Of a DNA stretch of 23,220 bases, positions 14,378 through 21,984 are shown piece by piece. The position numbers and the translations under genes are program-made. The notes below the pieces were generated by a model. The model did not search any database, was not told the DNA's origin, and saw only the letters and a list, made by a program, of their open reading frames with translations. Source of the stretch: PALSA-505 sp035308365 (GTDB taxonomy: Bacteria > Actinomycetota > Actinomycetes > Streptosporangiales > Streptosporangiaceae). Where the stretch lies: contig DATGGU010000037.1 in the NCBI GenBank assembly GCA_035308365.1, positions 1-23,220 of the forward strand. The letters run 5' to 3'. Position 1 is the stretch's first letter, and each line of letters begins with the position of its first letter.

Positions 14378-16549
14378 ATGAGGCTTTTCGAGAGCGAGCA
14401 TATCGCCGGCATTTTCCGTGGTTTCTCGGAGAGCGGCATGGAGTTCCATGCTGACCTCGTCATGCCCTACCGCGACGACTTCCAGTCGAGCCCCATGCAC
14501 GGGCAGTTCGTGGTGGTCCAGTTGGAGAACGACCGGGAGGCGGTCTTCGGCCGGATCACGACGATCGCCGCCGAGGGCCGGCTTGTGTCGCCGATCGGTG
14601 AGGACTACGCCGTCCGGGCCGTCCGCGATCAGCGGGACATCCCGGACGAACTGCGGGCCCAGTATCTGAAGTACAAGGTCAACATCCGGGTGCTCGGCGT
14701 CCTCCGCCAGGAGGGCGACAAGCTGATCTTCGTGCCGAGCCACCGGCGGCTTCCGCACGTCGGCGCTCCGGTCGCCTTCCTCGGGCCGGAATTGCTCTGC
14801 GAGGTGGCGGGCGCCAACGACGCCGATCCAGAGGCCGCCGGGATCGGCTACCTCGCCTTCGGTGAGTTCGTCTACTGCGGGGACGACCCGTGTGCCGACG
14901 TCGATCCCTGGGTCGTCCAGAAGTCACCGGCGATCGTGCCGAAGTTCCAGATCGGCAAGCTGATCTCCCGGCGCAGCTTCGTCTTCGCCCGGGCGGGCTT
15001 CGGCAAGTCGAACCTGGTGAAGCTCTTGTTCGCGACGCTCTACTCGACCCCGGGCGGGCCGGTGGTGCCACGGCGGGGCAACCGGCCGGATCCGGTCGGC
15101 ACGGTCATCTTCGACCCCGACGGCGAGTACTTCTGGCCCGATCCACGGGGCAATCCGGGCCTGTGCGACGTCGGGAAGCTGACCGACCGGCTGGTCGTCT
15201 TCACCAACCGCCAGGCACCCAGCGAGACCTACGGCTCCTTTGTCGTCGGCGGCGTCAAGCTCGACATCCGCCAGCTCCCGGCCGCCCGGGTGCTCGGCAT
15301 CGCCCTGTCCGCCGAGCGGCAGGACCAGCAGAACGTCGCCAAGCTCAAGGGCCTGAACCCGGCCAAGTGGGCAGCGCTGGTCGACCTGGTCCATAGCAGC
15401 AGCTCGGGTGAGCTCTACGCCGACGCCGGGGAGTTCCGCAGGATACTCGGGCTGCCGCCGGGACAGGATGCCGAGCAGAACGCCGCCATCAGCAACATGC
15501 TGCGCGTGGTGCGGGAGCTGCACGACCCGTCCAGCCAGTTGCTGCGGGCACTGAAGGAGGCGCTGCGCAAGGGAAAGCTCTGTGTGATCGACATCTCGCA
15601 GATGCGCGGGCCGCAGGGCCTGCGGCTGGCCGGGATCATCCTCAGCGACATCTTCGAGAACAACCAGGAGCAGTTCACCGCCCGGGAGCCCAGGACGATA
15701 CCCACCATCGCCGTCGTCGAAGAGGCCCAGTCGGTGCTGGGCGGCAGCGCTCAGCGCGACGACGGGCCGTTCGTCTCCTGGGTCAAGGAAGGCCGGAAGT
15801 ACGACCTCGGCGCCCTGATGATCACGCAGCAGCCCGGCAGCATCCCGGACGAACTGCTCAGCCAGGGTGACAACTTCTTCGTCTTCCACCTGCTCTCGCA
15901 GGGCGATCTGCTGGCGCTCAAGCGGGCCAACGCGCACTTCTCGGACGACCTGCTGGCCGCGCTGCTCAACGAGCCCCTGGTCGGCCACGGCATCGTCTGG
16001 TCCAGCGCGCGTGGCGGCGACCAGGATGCGCGCCCGTACCCGGTGTCGGTGCGGGTGATGAACTTCGGCAAGGCGCACACGCTGCGGGATCCGAAGTACG
16101 ACGGGCCGCCGCTGCCCGGCATCTACGCGGCCAGGCTCCGCGCCTCCTTCGCCAGCGAACTGGAGAGGGCGGTTCAGTCCACGCTCACCGGCCTGGGCCC
16201 GCCCGACAGCCCCGGCACGCCGGCGGCCGGAAAGACCGATGCGGAGCGGGCATACCGGTCGGCGGCCATCGAAGGGCTCCGCCTGCAGTCGTCGTTCTGG
16301 CAGAAGGTGCACTCGGCCGAAGGCATCAAGTGGGGCACCGTCCAGCGCCTGCTGGCCAACCACGCGCCCAGGGTGCTGCCCGAGGAGGACCGGTTCGACT
16401 GGGCGCGCAACGTCGTCAGGGAAGCGCTCGACACGCTTCTGGGCTCCGAAGGCATCGGCTATACGGTCGAGAAACGAGCCGACGGCAGAATGTGGATCAC
16501 GACGAGACCAGGCCCGGATGACCCGGCCGGCCAGGACGGCCCGGCGTAG
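14378..16549 (+). CDS. herA: HerA-like FtsK/VirB4-superfamily DNA translocase ATPase
   Basis: This is a 723-residue protein, longer than the roughly 500-residue archaeal HerA. Residues 1-190 form a beta-rich region matching a HAS-barrel, the domain through which HerA contacts its nuclease. The ATPase core has Walker A ARAGFGKSNL (K210), the HerA-typical DPDGEY (246-251), Walker B IAVVEEAQ (E448/E449), the arginine-finger region KEGRKYD (R473) and ITQQP. After the core there is a C-terminal extension of about 190 residues with a helical, WH-like segment not found in minimal HerA. Family knowledge: HerA forms a hexameric ring that pumps double-stranded DNA and drives NurA cleavage. The preceding nurA gene makes this an obvious pair. 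The ribosome-binding site is weak (GGAATAAG), and a tiny 18-codon frame (14303-14359) overlapping the nurA stop bridges part of the gap. Confidence 0.9.
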   Translation: MRLFESEHIAGIFRGFSESGMEFHADLVMPYRDDFQSSPMHGQFVVVQLENDREAVFGRITTIAAEGRLVSPIGEDYAVRAVRDQRDIPDELRAQYLKYKVNIRVLGVLRQEGDKLIFVPSHRRLPHVGAPVAFLGPELLCEVAGANDADPEAAGIGYLAFGEFVYCGDDPCADVDPWVVQKSPAIVPKFQIGKLISRRSFVFARAGFGKSNLVKLLFATLYSTPGGPVVPRRGNRPDPVGTVIFDPDGEYFWPDPRGNPGLCDVGKLTDRLVVFTNRQAPSETYGSFVVGGVKLDIRQLPAARVLGIALSAERQDQQNVAKLKGLNPAKWAALVDLVHSSSSGELYADAGEFRRILGLPPGQDAEQNAAISNMLRVVRELHDPSSQLLRALKEALRKGKLCVIDISQMRGPQGLRLAGIILSDIFENNQEQFTAREPRTIPTIAVVEEAQSVLGGSAQRDDGPFVSWVKEGRKYDLGALMITQQPGSIPDELLSQGDNFFVFHLLSQGDLLALKRANAHFSDDLLAALLNEPLVGHGIVWSSARGGDQDARPYPVSVRVMNFGKAHTLRDPKYDGPPLPGIYAARLRASFASELERAVQSTLTGLGPPDSPGTPAAGKTDAERAYRSAAIEGLRLQSSFWQKVHSAEGIKWGTVQRLLANHAPRVLPEEDRFDWARNVVREALDTLLGSEGIGYTVEKRADGRMWITTRPGPDDPAGQDGPA

Positions 16550-16707
16550 CGGCGCGACATCTTCCTGTCCCCGGCCGCCGCATCGGTAACTTCCCGTTAA
16601 TGCAGGCGATCCGCTGCCGAAATCTCGAAGATCCTGTCATAGATGACGTACCGGGCTTATCCTGTCAGGCAAGCCTAAATCGACTCCAATCCCCCCAAAG
16701 GGTACGT

Positions 16708-17604
16708 ATGTTACCGGAGAGTACGAGGGACGGTATGCATTTTCCGCGAATCCCTGGAGCCGCCGGAAGATTCGGCGTTGTGATCACTAGCGCTCTAGCG
16801 TCAGGCACGCTGCTGGTGGGCCCGGCAGCAGCGGCAACAGCAAGCACCGCCCCGGTGCTGATCTACAACTACCAGTTCAAGGGCGCCACCGGCACGGTCC
16901 CAAATTCGGCAACCGGTGGCCCGGTGGCACCGTTGACCCTCACCGGCACGTGGTCGGACTCCACGAATGGCGTTCGCTTCCACGGGAACCTCACAGGTGA
17001 CGAGTCGGTCGGGTACGCCAAACCGGCTACCGGATACACGCTCAACGCATCAGCGAGCCAGGCCGTTGGTTTTGGCGCGCAAATCGTGTACAAACCACCG
17101 GCCGGGGCCACCTGCTTTACCACCACTCCGAATATCACGCAGATTGGCAAATACTCTGCCAAGACCCCGTCGGCGCAAGCCAAGATTCAGGAGTCCGGCT
17201 GCGGCACCAGCAAGAGCAAGGTAATGATTCAATGCCGGTTCTCCGGCTCGAAGTCGGCCCCGTCCGCCGGGTCGGTCACCAACAAGCTGCCGCTGGTCAG
17301 TGGCGACACCTACAACGTGAGCTGCGTGAAGTCGCCGGACAGCACAACGGGTACCGCGACGATCACGCTCACTGTCACCAACCTCAAGACCAGCAAGACG
17401 CTCACCAACCATTTCACCGTGCCCGCCATTGGCGCGATGAAGACCACGGAATACCTCAGCGTCGGCAACAAGTACCCGATGGCCCCGCCCGCAAGTAATT
17501 TCGACCAGTTCAACGGCGCCATGAACAGCACCGTCTACTGCGTCGGCACGCAGGACGCGGTCAGCACCTGCCTGTCGGCGGTTCTGTCCCCGGTGCGAGG
17601 GTGA
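16708..17604 (+). CDS. Secreted LamG/concanavalin-like jelly-roll protein
   Basis: The protein has 298 residues from the ATG at 16708 (AAAGGG upstream); a second ATG at 16735 with GAGGG at 5 nt is equally good and gives a more usual signal peptide length. The N-terminus has basic residues, a hydrophobic run VVITSALASGTLLVG and an Ala-rich cleavage region PAAAATA. The mature part is beta-rich with VRFHGN, SVGYAKP, QAVGFGAQIVYK, QCRFSG and a late DQFNGAMNSTVYC, the pattern of secreted LamG-like domains in actinomycetes. Six Cys in the mature part could form disulfides. It is probably a cell-surface or exported carbohydrate/glycan-binding protein; the ligand is unknown. Its 3' end overlaps the convergent dioxygenase gene by 44 bp. 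Confidence 0.82.
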   Translation: MLPESTRDGMHFPRIPGAAGRFGVVITSALASGTLLVGPAAAATASTAPVLIYNYQFKGATGTVPNSATGGPVAPLTLTGTWSDSTNGVRFHGNLTGDESVGYAKPATGYTLNASASQAVGFGAQIVYKPPAGATCFTTTPNITQIGKYSAKTPSAQAKIQESGCGTSKSKVMIQCRFSGSKSAPSAGSVTNKLPLVSGDTYNVSCVKSPDSTTGTATITLTVTNLKTSKTLTNHFTVPAIGAMKTTEYLSVGNKYPMAPPASNFDQFNGAMNSTVYCVGTQDAVSTCLSAVLSPVRG

Positions 17605-18412
17605 AGTCCATGTCAACCACGTAGCTGACGTCGGCCGGGTCGCCGGCCTGCGGCGGCCGGAACTCCCGGACCAGCGAGTCCTTCACCCCGAACACGGCGT
17701 CGCTGTCCAGATAGGGGTTGCCGGCGTCGAAGACGTGCGTGGTCACGCTGCGGCAGCCCGGCGCGGAGACGATGGCGTGGATGTGCGCGGCACGCCAGTG
17801 GTGCCGGGCCGCACCGCGCAGCAGGCGGCCCACCGGGCCGTCGACCGGGATCGGGTAGCTGACCGGCCGCACCGCGCGGAACTCGTACCGGCCGTCGGGG
17901 CCGGTCACAAAGACGCCGCGCAGGTTGAACGCGGGCTGGCCGGGATCCTGAGTGTCGTACAGCCCGTTGCTGCTGCACTGCCATACGTCCACGGTGGCGC
18001 CGGCCAGCGGGTCACCGGACAGGCCGGTCACCTGGCCGCGGATCAGCGCCGGTTCGCCATCGGCCGGCCGGCCGATCGGCTCGCCCATGGCGCGCACCGG
18101 GGCGCCGGGGACATAGAACGGGCCGAGCACGGTGGACTCGGTAGCGCCATCCGCCGCGTTCACGATGTCGACCAGCGAGGATAGCCCGAGCACGTCGGAG
18201 AGCAGGATGAACTCCTGCCGCTCGGCGTCGCACTTCCGGCCGGTCGCGGTCAGGAACTCCACCGCCGCCAGCCATTCGGCCGATGTGAGCCTGGTCTGCA
18301 CCGCGAACGTGTGCAGGTGCTCGATGAGCGCGGCGAGCAGCTCGCGCAGCCGGGGATCGGGGGTGCCCGAGTAGGCGGCCAGCACCTCCGCGGTTAGTTC
18401 CGCCGGGGTCAT
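17561..18412 (-). CDS. Intradiol ring-cleavage dioxygenase (catechol/hydroxyquinol 1,2-dioxygenase type)
   Basis: This is a 283-residue enzyme from the ATG at 18412. A longer form from an ATG at 18466 lacks a ribosome-binding site and would overlap the inverted repeat, so I prefer the shorter one. Residues 1-95 are the helical dimerisation domain (FAVQTRLTSAEW, ATGRKCDAERQEFILLSDVLG). Residues 96-283 are the catalytic beta-sandwich: LGPFYVPGAP, and the four non-haem Fe(III) ligands Y152 (LYDTQ), Y186 (VSYPIP), H210 and H212 (AAHIHA). The reaction cleaves the bond between the two hydroxylated carbons of a catechol or hydroxyquinol with O2, giving a muconate or maleylacetate. The two-domain length and the RQEFILLSD segment fit the catechol/hydroxyquinol group rather than protocatechuate enzymes. 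No maleylacetate reductase or muconate cycloisomerase is in the window. Confidence 0.93.
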   Translation of the reverse strand: MTPAELTAEVLAAYSGTPDPRLRELLAALIEHLHTFAVQTRLTSAEWLAAVEFLTATGRKCDAERQEFILLSDVLGLSSLVDIVNAADGATESTVLGPFYVPGAPVRAMGEPIGRPADGEPALIRGQVTGLSGDPLAGATVDVWQCSSNGLYDTQDPGQPAFNLRGVFVTGPDGRYEFRAVRPVSYPIPVDGPVGRLLRGAARHHWRAAHIHAIVSAPGCRSVTTHVFDAGNPYLDSDAVFGVKDSLVREFRPPQAGDPADVSYVVDMDFTLAPGTEPPTGRC

Positions 18413-18435
18413 CACAGCAGTTTCCCACGGCGCAA

Positions 18436-18441
18436 CGTATA
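18436..18441 (-). promoter_or_regulatory. Candidate -10 element for the dioxygenase gene (TATACG)
   Basis: On the minus strand TATACG lies about 24 nt before the ATG at 18412. The expected -35 region falls next to the left arm of the inverted repeat at 18464-18473, so a protein bound there could block RNA polymerase. No clear -35 hexamer is seen. Confidence 0.3.
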
Positions 18442-18463
18442 AGCAGGCCAGACTCAATGGCTT

Positions 18464-18515
18464 CATGGGATGGTGAGCGGTGGAGGGGCCTGGAGTGACC
18501 GAGCCCCATCCCATG
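18464..18515. promoter_or_regulatory. Perfect 10-bp inverted repeat in divergent promoter region
   Basis: CATGGGATGG (18464-18473) is exactly complementary to CCATCCCATG (18506-18515). The arm centres are 42 bp apart, about four helical turns. The pair lies in the 116-bp gap between the dioxygenase gene (-) and the small Cys-rich protein gene (+), and the right arm abuts the GGAAGG ribosome-binding site of the latter. It may be a two-site operator that loops DNA to control both directions, or an RNA hairpin in the rightward leader. No regulator gene with a recognisable HTH is adjacent. Confidence 0.5.
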
Positions 18516-18528
18516 GAAGGCCTGGCCC

Positions 18529-18705
18529 GTGTGCACCAAGACGACACCCACCGAGTACGTCATACCGGAGCTGGAACAACTCCTGACCATCGCCCGGCAC
18601 GAGCTGGACCGCCACGTCAGCGATCATGGAACGTGCAGGCTCTGCCAGCAGCACTGGCCCTGCCCCACGGCCCGGCTGGCAGCCGATAGCCTCGAAGGTC
18701 TATGA
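18529..18705 (+). CDS. Small Cys-rich protein, copy 1 (58 aa, CxxC-x5-C)
   Basis: This short frame begins at a GTG with GGAAGG 8 nt upstream and a stop just before it, so this start is the only plausible one. The protein is acidic-helical at first (ELEQLLTIARHELDRHVSDHG) and then has TCRLCQQHWPCPTARLAA, with Cys spaced C-x2-C-x5-C plus nearby His, a possible metal or redox site. A clear paralogue lies at 20768-20938, sharing the pattern LL-IAR-ELDRH-SDHG-C--CQQ-WPCPTA-LAA. The stop overlaps the next start (ATGA at 18702-18705), so translation is coupled to the small oxidoreductase subunit. I cannot name the family. Conservation of two copies around one oxidoreductase suggests a real accessory role, such as a zinc-binding or chaperone-like partner (inference). 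Confidence 0.78.
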   Translation: MCTKTTPTEYVIPELEQLLTIARHELDRHVSDHGTCRLCQQHWPCPTARLAADSLEGL

Positions 18706-19172
18706 CGGCTGCGCAACCGTGGCGGCTGAGCCGGCCGGTCCGGCGGGTCGTCGCGCGCTTCGCCCAGATCGCCTGCCCGCCGGAGATACGGGCCGGCCAG
18801 CGGGTGGACCGGACCCTGGCGGAGTTCGAGCTGATGCTCGGTGCCCTTCAGCCTGCCGCGAGGTACGCGCTCGCGGCCGCCTTCCTCGCATTTGACCGTG
18901 GCGCCCGGCTGTACCCGCGCTCCCGCAGGCGGCGGTTCACCCGGCTGCCCGACGGCGCCGCCGACGCCTACCTGCGAGCGCTGCTGGCCAGGCAGGACAT
19001 CCTCGCGGACGTCACCCGCAAGCTGAAGAGCGCGGTCGTCATCTGCTACTACGCTCTGCCCGACGTGCAGCAGGAGATCGGCTACCTGCCCGGCCCGTAC
19101 ATCGCCGCCATGACCCGGCGCCGCCTGGCCTCCTACGGCGACGAGATCCGCCGGGCCGAGGTGGACCGGTGA
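18702..19172 (+). CDS. Small subunit similar to gluconate 2-dehydrogenase subunit 3
   Basis: This is a 156-residue, Arg/Ala-rich helical protein. Its start overlaps the stop of the small Cys-rich gene (ATGA) and its stop overlaps the GMC oxidoreductase start (GTGA), which implies a fixed stoichiometry and a shared complex. The segment AAFLAFDRGARLYP and the ending with YYALPDVQQEIGY resemble the helical subunit that pairs with GMC-type flavoproteins (gluconate 2-dehydrogenase subunit 3 family). The match is by layout and a few motifs, not strong identity. It has no clear twin-arginine or Sec signal, unlike periplasmic members, so the complex is probably cytoplasmic. Expected role: stabilising or electron-coupling subunit of the flavoenzyme encoded next. 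Confidence 0.65.
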   Translation: MTAAQPWRLSRPVRRVVARFAQIACPPEIRAGQRVDRTLAEFELMLGALQPAARYALAAAFLAFDRGARLYPRSRRRRFTRLPDGAADAYLRALLARQDILADVTRKLKSAVVICYYALPDVQQEIGYLPGPYIAAMTRRRLASYGDEIRRAEVDR

Positions 19173-20692
19173 CCAGCCCGCCGGGCCTGGTCCAGGGAGC
19201 CGACGTCACCGGGAACCTGGACATCGAGTGCGGCGTGGCCGTGGTGGGATCGGGCGCGGGCGGTGCGACCATGGCCGCCGAACTGGCCGGCGCCGGCCTG
19301 GACGTCGTCATCATCGAGGAAGGCGGCTACCACCCGACCGCGTCGTTCAGCGCTGACAGCCTCAGGGCGCTGCGCACCCTCTACCGCGACGGCGGCGCCG
19401 GGATCGCGCTGGGCCGGCCGCCGGTGGTGTTCGCCGAGGGCCGGTGTGTCGGTGGGTCCACGGTCGTCAACGGCGGCATGTCCTGGCGCACCCCAGCCAG
19501 GGTGCTGGCCCGCTGGGCCACCGAGGACCAGGTCACCGGGGTCAGCGAGGCGGACCTGGAGCCGTACTTCGCACGCCTCGAGTCCCGGCTCTCGGTCGGG
19601 CCGCAGGACCCGGAGACCATCGGCCGGGACTCGCTGCTGCTGAAGGCGGGCGCCGACGCCAAGGGATGGAACATCGTCGCGAACCGGCGCAACCAGCTGC
19701 ACTGCGCCGGGACGAACAACTGCAGCAACGGCTGCCCGACAGGCGCGAAACAGTCCATGCTGGTCACCCACATTCCCCGGGCACTGGCCCACGGGGCACG
19801 CCTGTTCGCCGACTGCCGGGTGGACCGGATCACCAGGCAGGGCAGCGCGGTGACCGGCGTCACCGCCCGCTTCATCCGTCCCGGCGGCCGCACCGGCCCC
19901 CGGCTGACCGTCCGCGCCCGGGTGGTCGTCGTGGCAGGTGGCGCCGTGCAGACCCCGGTGCTGCTGGCCCGCTCGGGCATCAGGTCCGCCTCCGGCCAGC
20001 TCGGCCGCAACCTCGCCCTGCACCCGAACGCCACGGCGGTCGGGTTCTTCGGCGAGGATGTCACCGGCTGGCACGGCGTCCACCAGGCGTTCCAGATCCG
20101 CGAGTTCATCGACCAGGGAATCGTGCTGACGGCGGTGAACCTCACCCCGACCCAGCTCGCTCCCAACCTGGCGGCGCACGGCCGGGAACTCGGCGAGCTG
20201 ATGGCGGACTACAACCGCATTCTGACGGCGGGCTGCCTGGTCGAGGACACCGGGGTGGGCCGGGTGCGCCACCTCCCCGGCCTGGGCCCACAGGTCACCT
20301 ACCAGCTCACCGACGCGGACGCGGCCAAGGTGGTCAGGGGCATCGAGCTGACCGTGGAGGTGCTGTTCGCGGCCGGTGCCCGCCGCGTCCTGCTCCCGTT
20401 CGCCGGCGCGCCGGCCATCCACAGCCCCGGCGAGCTCCGCGGCCACCCGGTCGCCAAGCGGTCGATCGACCTGTACTCGATCCACATCATGGGCACCGCC
20501 CGGATGAGCGAGGATCCCAGGCGCGGCGTGGTGGACAGCTACGGCCGGTTCCACGGCGTGCCGGGGCTGCTGGTCGCCGACGCCAGCCTGTTCCCCAGCC
20601 CGATCGGCATCAATCCGATGGAAACCGTGATCGCCCTGGCCATGCGCAACGCGCACCACCTGATCGAGGATCGCCACCGCCACCGAATCTGA
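19169..20692 (+). CDS. GMC-family FAD-dependent oxidoreductase
   Basis: This is a 507-residue flavoprotein starting at a GTG that overlaps the previous stop. The FAD-binding Rossmann motif is VVGSGAGGATMAAEL (G27-G32), followed by IIEEGGYH. The conserved GRCVGGSTVVNGGMSWR segment follows. The C-terminal half has the GMC signature IHIMGTARM (H439) and DASLFPSPIGINPMETV (N482), the likely catalytic His-Asn pair. A Cys cluster C179-x5-C185-x3-C189 in the substrate-domain segment CAGTNNCSNGCPTGAK is characteristic of the bacterial alcohol/sterol oxidase-like branch. Reaction type: oxidation of an alcohol to aldehyde or ketone with FAD; the substrate cannot be read from sequence. Coupling to the helical subunit upstream points to a dehydrogenase complex rather than a free oxidase. 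Confidence 0.92.
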   Translation: MTSPPGLVQGADVTGNLDIECGVAVVGSGAGGATMAAELAGAGLDVVIIEEGGYHPTASFSADSLRALRTLYRDGGAGIALGRPPVVFAEGRCVGGSTVVNGGMSWRTPARVLARWATEDQVTGVSEADLEPYFARLESRLSVGPQDPETIGRDSLLLKAGADAKGWNIVANRRNQLHCAGTNNCSNGCPTGAKQSMLVTHIPRALAHGARLFADCRVDRITRQGSAVTGVTARFIRPGGRTGPRLTVRARVVVVAGGAVQTPVLLARSGIRSASGQLGRNLALHPNATAVGFFGEDVTGWHGVHQAFQIREFIDQGIVLTAVNLTPTQLAPNLAAHGRELGELMADYNRILTAGCLVEDTGVGRVRHLPGLGPQVTYQLTDADAAKVVRGIELTVEVLFAAGARRVLLPFAGAPAIHSPGELRGHPVAKRSIDLYSIHIMGTARMSEDPRRGVVDSYGRFHGVPGLLVADASLFPSPIGINPMETVIALAMRNAHHLIEDRHRHRI

Positions 20693-20725
20693 GGTGATTT
20701 GAACGTATTTATCCCGGCGCGCGTA

Positions 20726-20742
20726 TCTCTCAATCAGAGAGA
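20726..20742. promoter_or_regulatory. Small inverted repeat upstream of small Cys-rich gene 2
   Basis: TCTCTC (20726-20731) and GAGAGA (20737-20742) form a perfect 6-bp dyad with a 5-nt centre AATCA, in an AT-richer 75-bp gap after the GMC gene. TTGAAC at about 20699 could be a -35 element for a promoter here. It may be an operator or a short leader hairpin; the AGAGGA ribosome-binding site follows at 20755-20760. Confidence 0.3.
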
Positions 20743-20767
20743 GCATTTTGAACAGAGGAACACGGCC

Positions 20768-20938
20768 ATGAGCGCCACCACCCACGACTACGTCACCCAG
20801 GACCTGATGCGCCTGCTGTCCATCGCCCGGCTGGAGCTGGACCGCCACCTCAGCGATCACGGCCGTTGCACCCGGTGCCAGCAGCGCTGGCCCTGCCCCA
20901 CCGCCTGCCTGGCCGCCGAGACGCTCAGCGCCCTGTGA
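20768..20938 (+). CDS. Small Cys-rich protein, copy 2 (56 aa, CxxC-x5-C)
   Basis: It begins at an ATG with AGAGGA 7 nt upstream. The 56 residues align with the copy at 18529-18705 over almost the full length: LMRLLSIARLELDRHLSDHG, then RCTRCQQRWPCPTACLAA. The Cys pattern C-x2-C-x5-C is kept and a fourth Cys is added three residues later. The start regions of the two copies differ, and the central part is nearly identical, so they are paralogues by an old local duplication or parallel recruitment. The gene follows the GMC oxidoreductase by 75 bp, with its own signals, and ends 13 bp from the convergent Nudix-like gene. The family is unnamed to me; no signal peptide is present, so it is cytoplasmic. 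Confidence 0.8.
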   Translation: MSATTHDYVTQDLMRLLSIARLELDRHLSDHGRCTRCQQRWPCPTACLAAETLSAL

Positions 20939-20951
20939 CCCGCGCGGCCGG

Positions 20952-21932
20952 CTAGCGCAGCCGTAGCTGCCCGCGATGCCGCCAGGCCAGCTCGAGCACC
21001 GCAGCCCCCGCCGCCTGCATCGGCTCGCCCCCGCCGGTGAAGCGATCCACCACTTCCGCATTGAACGGGGCACCGCTCACCCGTCCCTCATCGTTCAGCT
21101 CGACCAGCCCGCCGAACAGCTCGTCGAACACGTCGCTGGCGAACGCCGCCACGGTCAGCACGTCGGTCGCCAGCGTCAGCGGATCCGTGCCGAGCCCCAG
21201 GCACGCCACCCGGACCTTCCCGGCCGCCCGGGCGGCGGTCAGCTCCCGGTAGAACGCCCAGTTCCGGTAGTCGGCGGCCGTGCCATAGCCGTCCGGGGTG
21301 CCGAGGAACTCCTCGCTGAACTCCCTGGCCATGCACCGCCACAGGTCGAAATCGGCGCTTTCGGCCGCCGCTGTCCCGGCGCTGGGCTGGAAGATCCCGG
21401 CCGGCATGACCTGGTACAGACCGCCGGCGTGGGTGACCCTGGCCGGATCGCGCCGGTGCAGCAAGAACGTGGGCTCGCCCGCCGCCGGGATCCGCAGGGT
21501 CAGCGTGGTGACCGCGCACAGCGCACTGCGCCGCCCGAGGTCGCAGGGGTCACCGATCAGGATTCGCTGGCGAAGCCGTGCGGGAGAATTGAGGTCTTGA
21601 TCTTCCATCCAGGCGCCAGCCAGTTCGTGGGCCACCGCCTCGCCCGTGTTCACCCAGTCGAAGTAACGGCCCCGGCCGAACGTCATACCCGGGGAGGCAC
21701 CGGCCAGATCCGCCGCCAGCAGCCGGTAGGTGGCCCGGTTCTCGAACAAGGCCGGCCGCTCGATGGCCGCCAGGGTCTTGGCGTAGCTCCCCTGCCGCTC
21801 CGATGGAGCGCCGTCCTGCCAGCTCAGCGCGATGTCGTCCAGGTCCAGCGGCTCGCCAGGCAGCCAGGATGGCCGGCATAGCAGCCGGGTGCCGCCCACC
21901 CGGGTCGCCGCCGGGTACAGGCTCGCCGCCAC
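20952..21932 (-). CDS. Nudix-like domain protein, start uncertain
   Basis: From the first usable start (GTG at 21932) the protein has 326 residues. Residues 135-215 resemble a Nudix hydrolase core: TLRIPAAGEPTFLLHRR, HAGGLYQVMPAGIF, then AREFSEEFLG, which matches the REUxEExG half of the Nudix box; the spacing between the Gly and the Arg-Glu is longer than usual. Nudix enzymes hydrolyse nucleoside diphosphate-linked compounds with a divalent metal; here catalysis is uncertain. The frame continues open upstream of the GTG through WREVRRLLNSRRHEL, which looks like genuine coding sequence, but it contains no ATG, GTG or TTG before a stop inside the upstream hydrolase gene. The gene either starts at a non-standard codon or has lost its original start. 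It probably forms an operon with the hydrolase gene 52 bp upstream. Confidence 0.7.
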   Translation of the reverse strand: MAASLYPAATRVGGTRLLCRPSWLPGEPLDLDDIALSWQDGAPSERQGSYAKTLAAIERPALFENRATYRLLAADLAGASPGMTFGRGRYFDWVNTGEAVAHELAGAWMEDQDLNSPARLRQRILIGDPCDLGRRSALCAVTTLTLRIPAAGEPTFLLHRRDPARVTHAGGLYQVMPAGIFQPSAGTAAAESADFDLWRCMAREFSEEFLGTPDGYGTAADYRNWAFYRELTAARAAGKVRVACLGLGTDPLTLATDVLTVAAFASDVFDELFGGLVELNDEGRVSGAPFNAEVVDRFTGGGEPMQAAGAAVLELAWRHRGQLRLR

Positions 21933-21984
21933 GGCCGTCAGCTCGTGGCGGCGGGAGTTGAGCAGCCGGCGGACCTCCCGCCAG

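Noticed and set aside
14924..16363. 479-codon minus-strand frame opposite herA
   Set aside because: It is long but has no family motif and lies wholly antisense to the Walker A/B-containing HerA-like gene.
3..16549. A single continuous defence island from the SNF2 helicase to HerA
   Set aside because: SDR, SerRS, propeller and AlkZ-like genes lie between, and no methylase, toxin, integrase or other defence gene supports it; the two modules are better treated separately.
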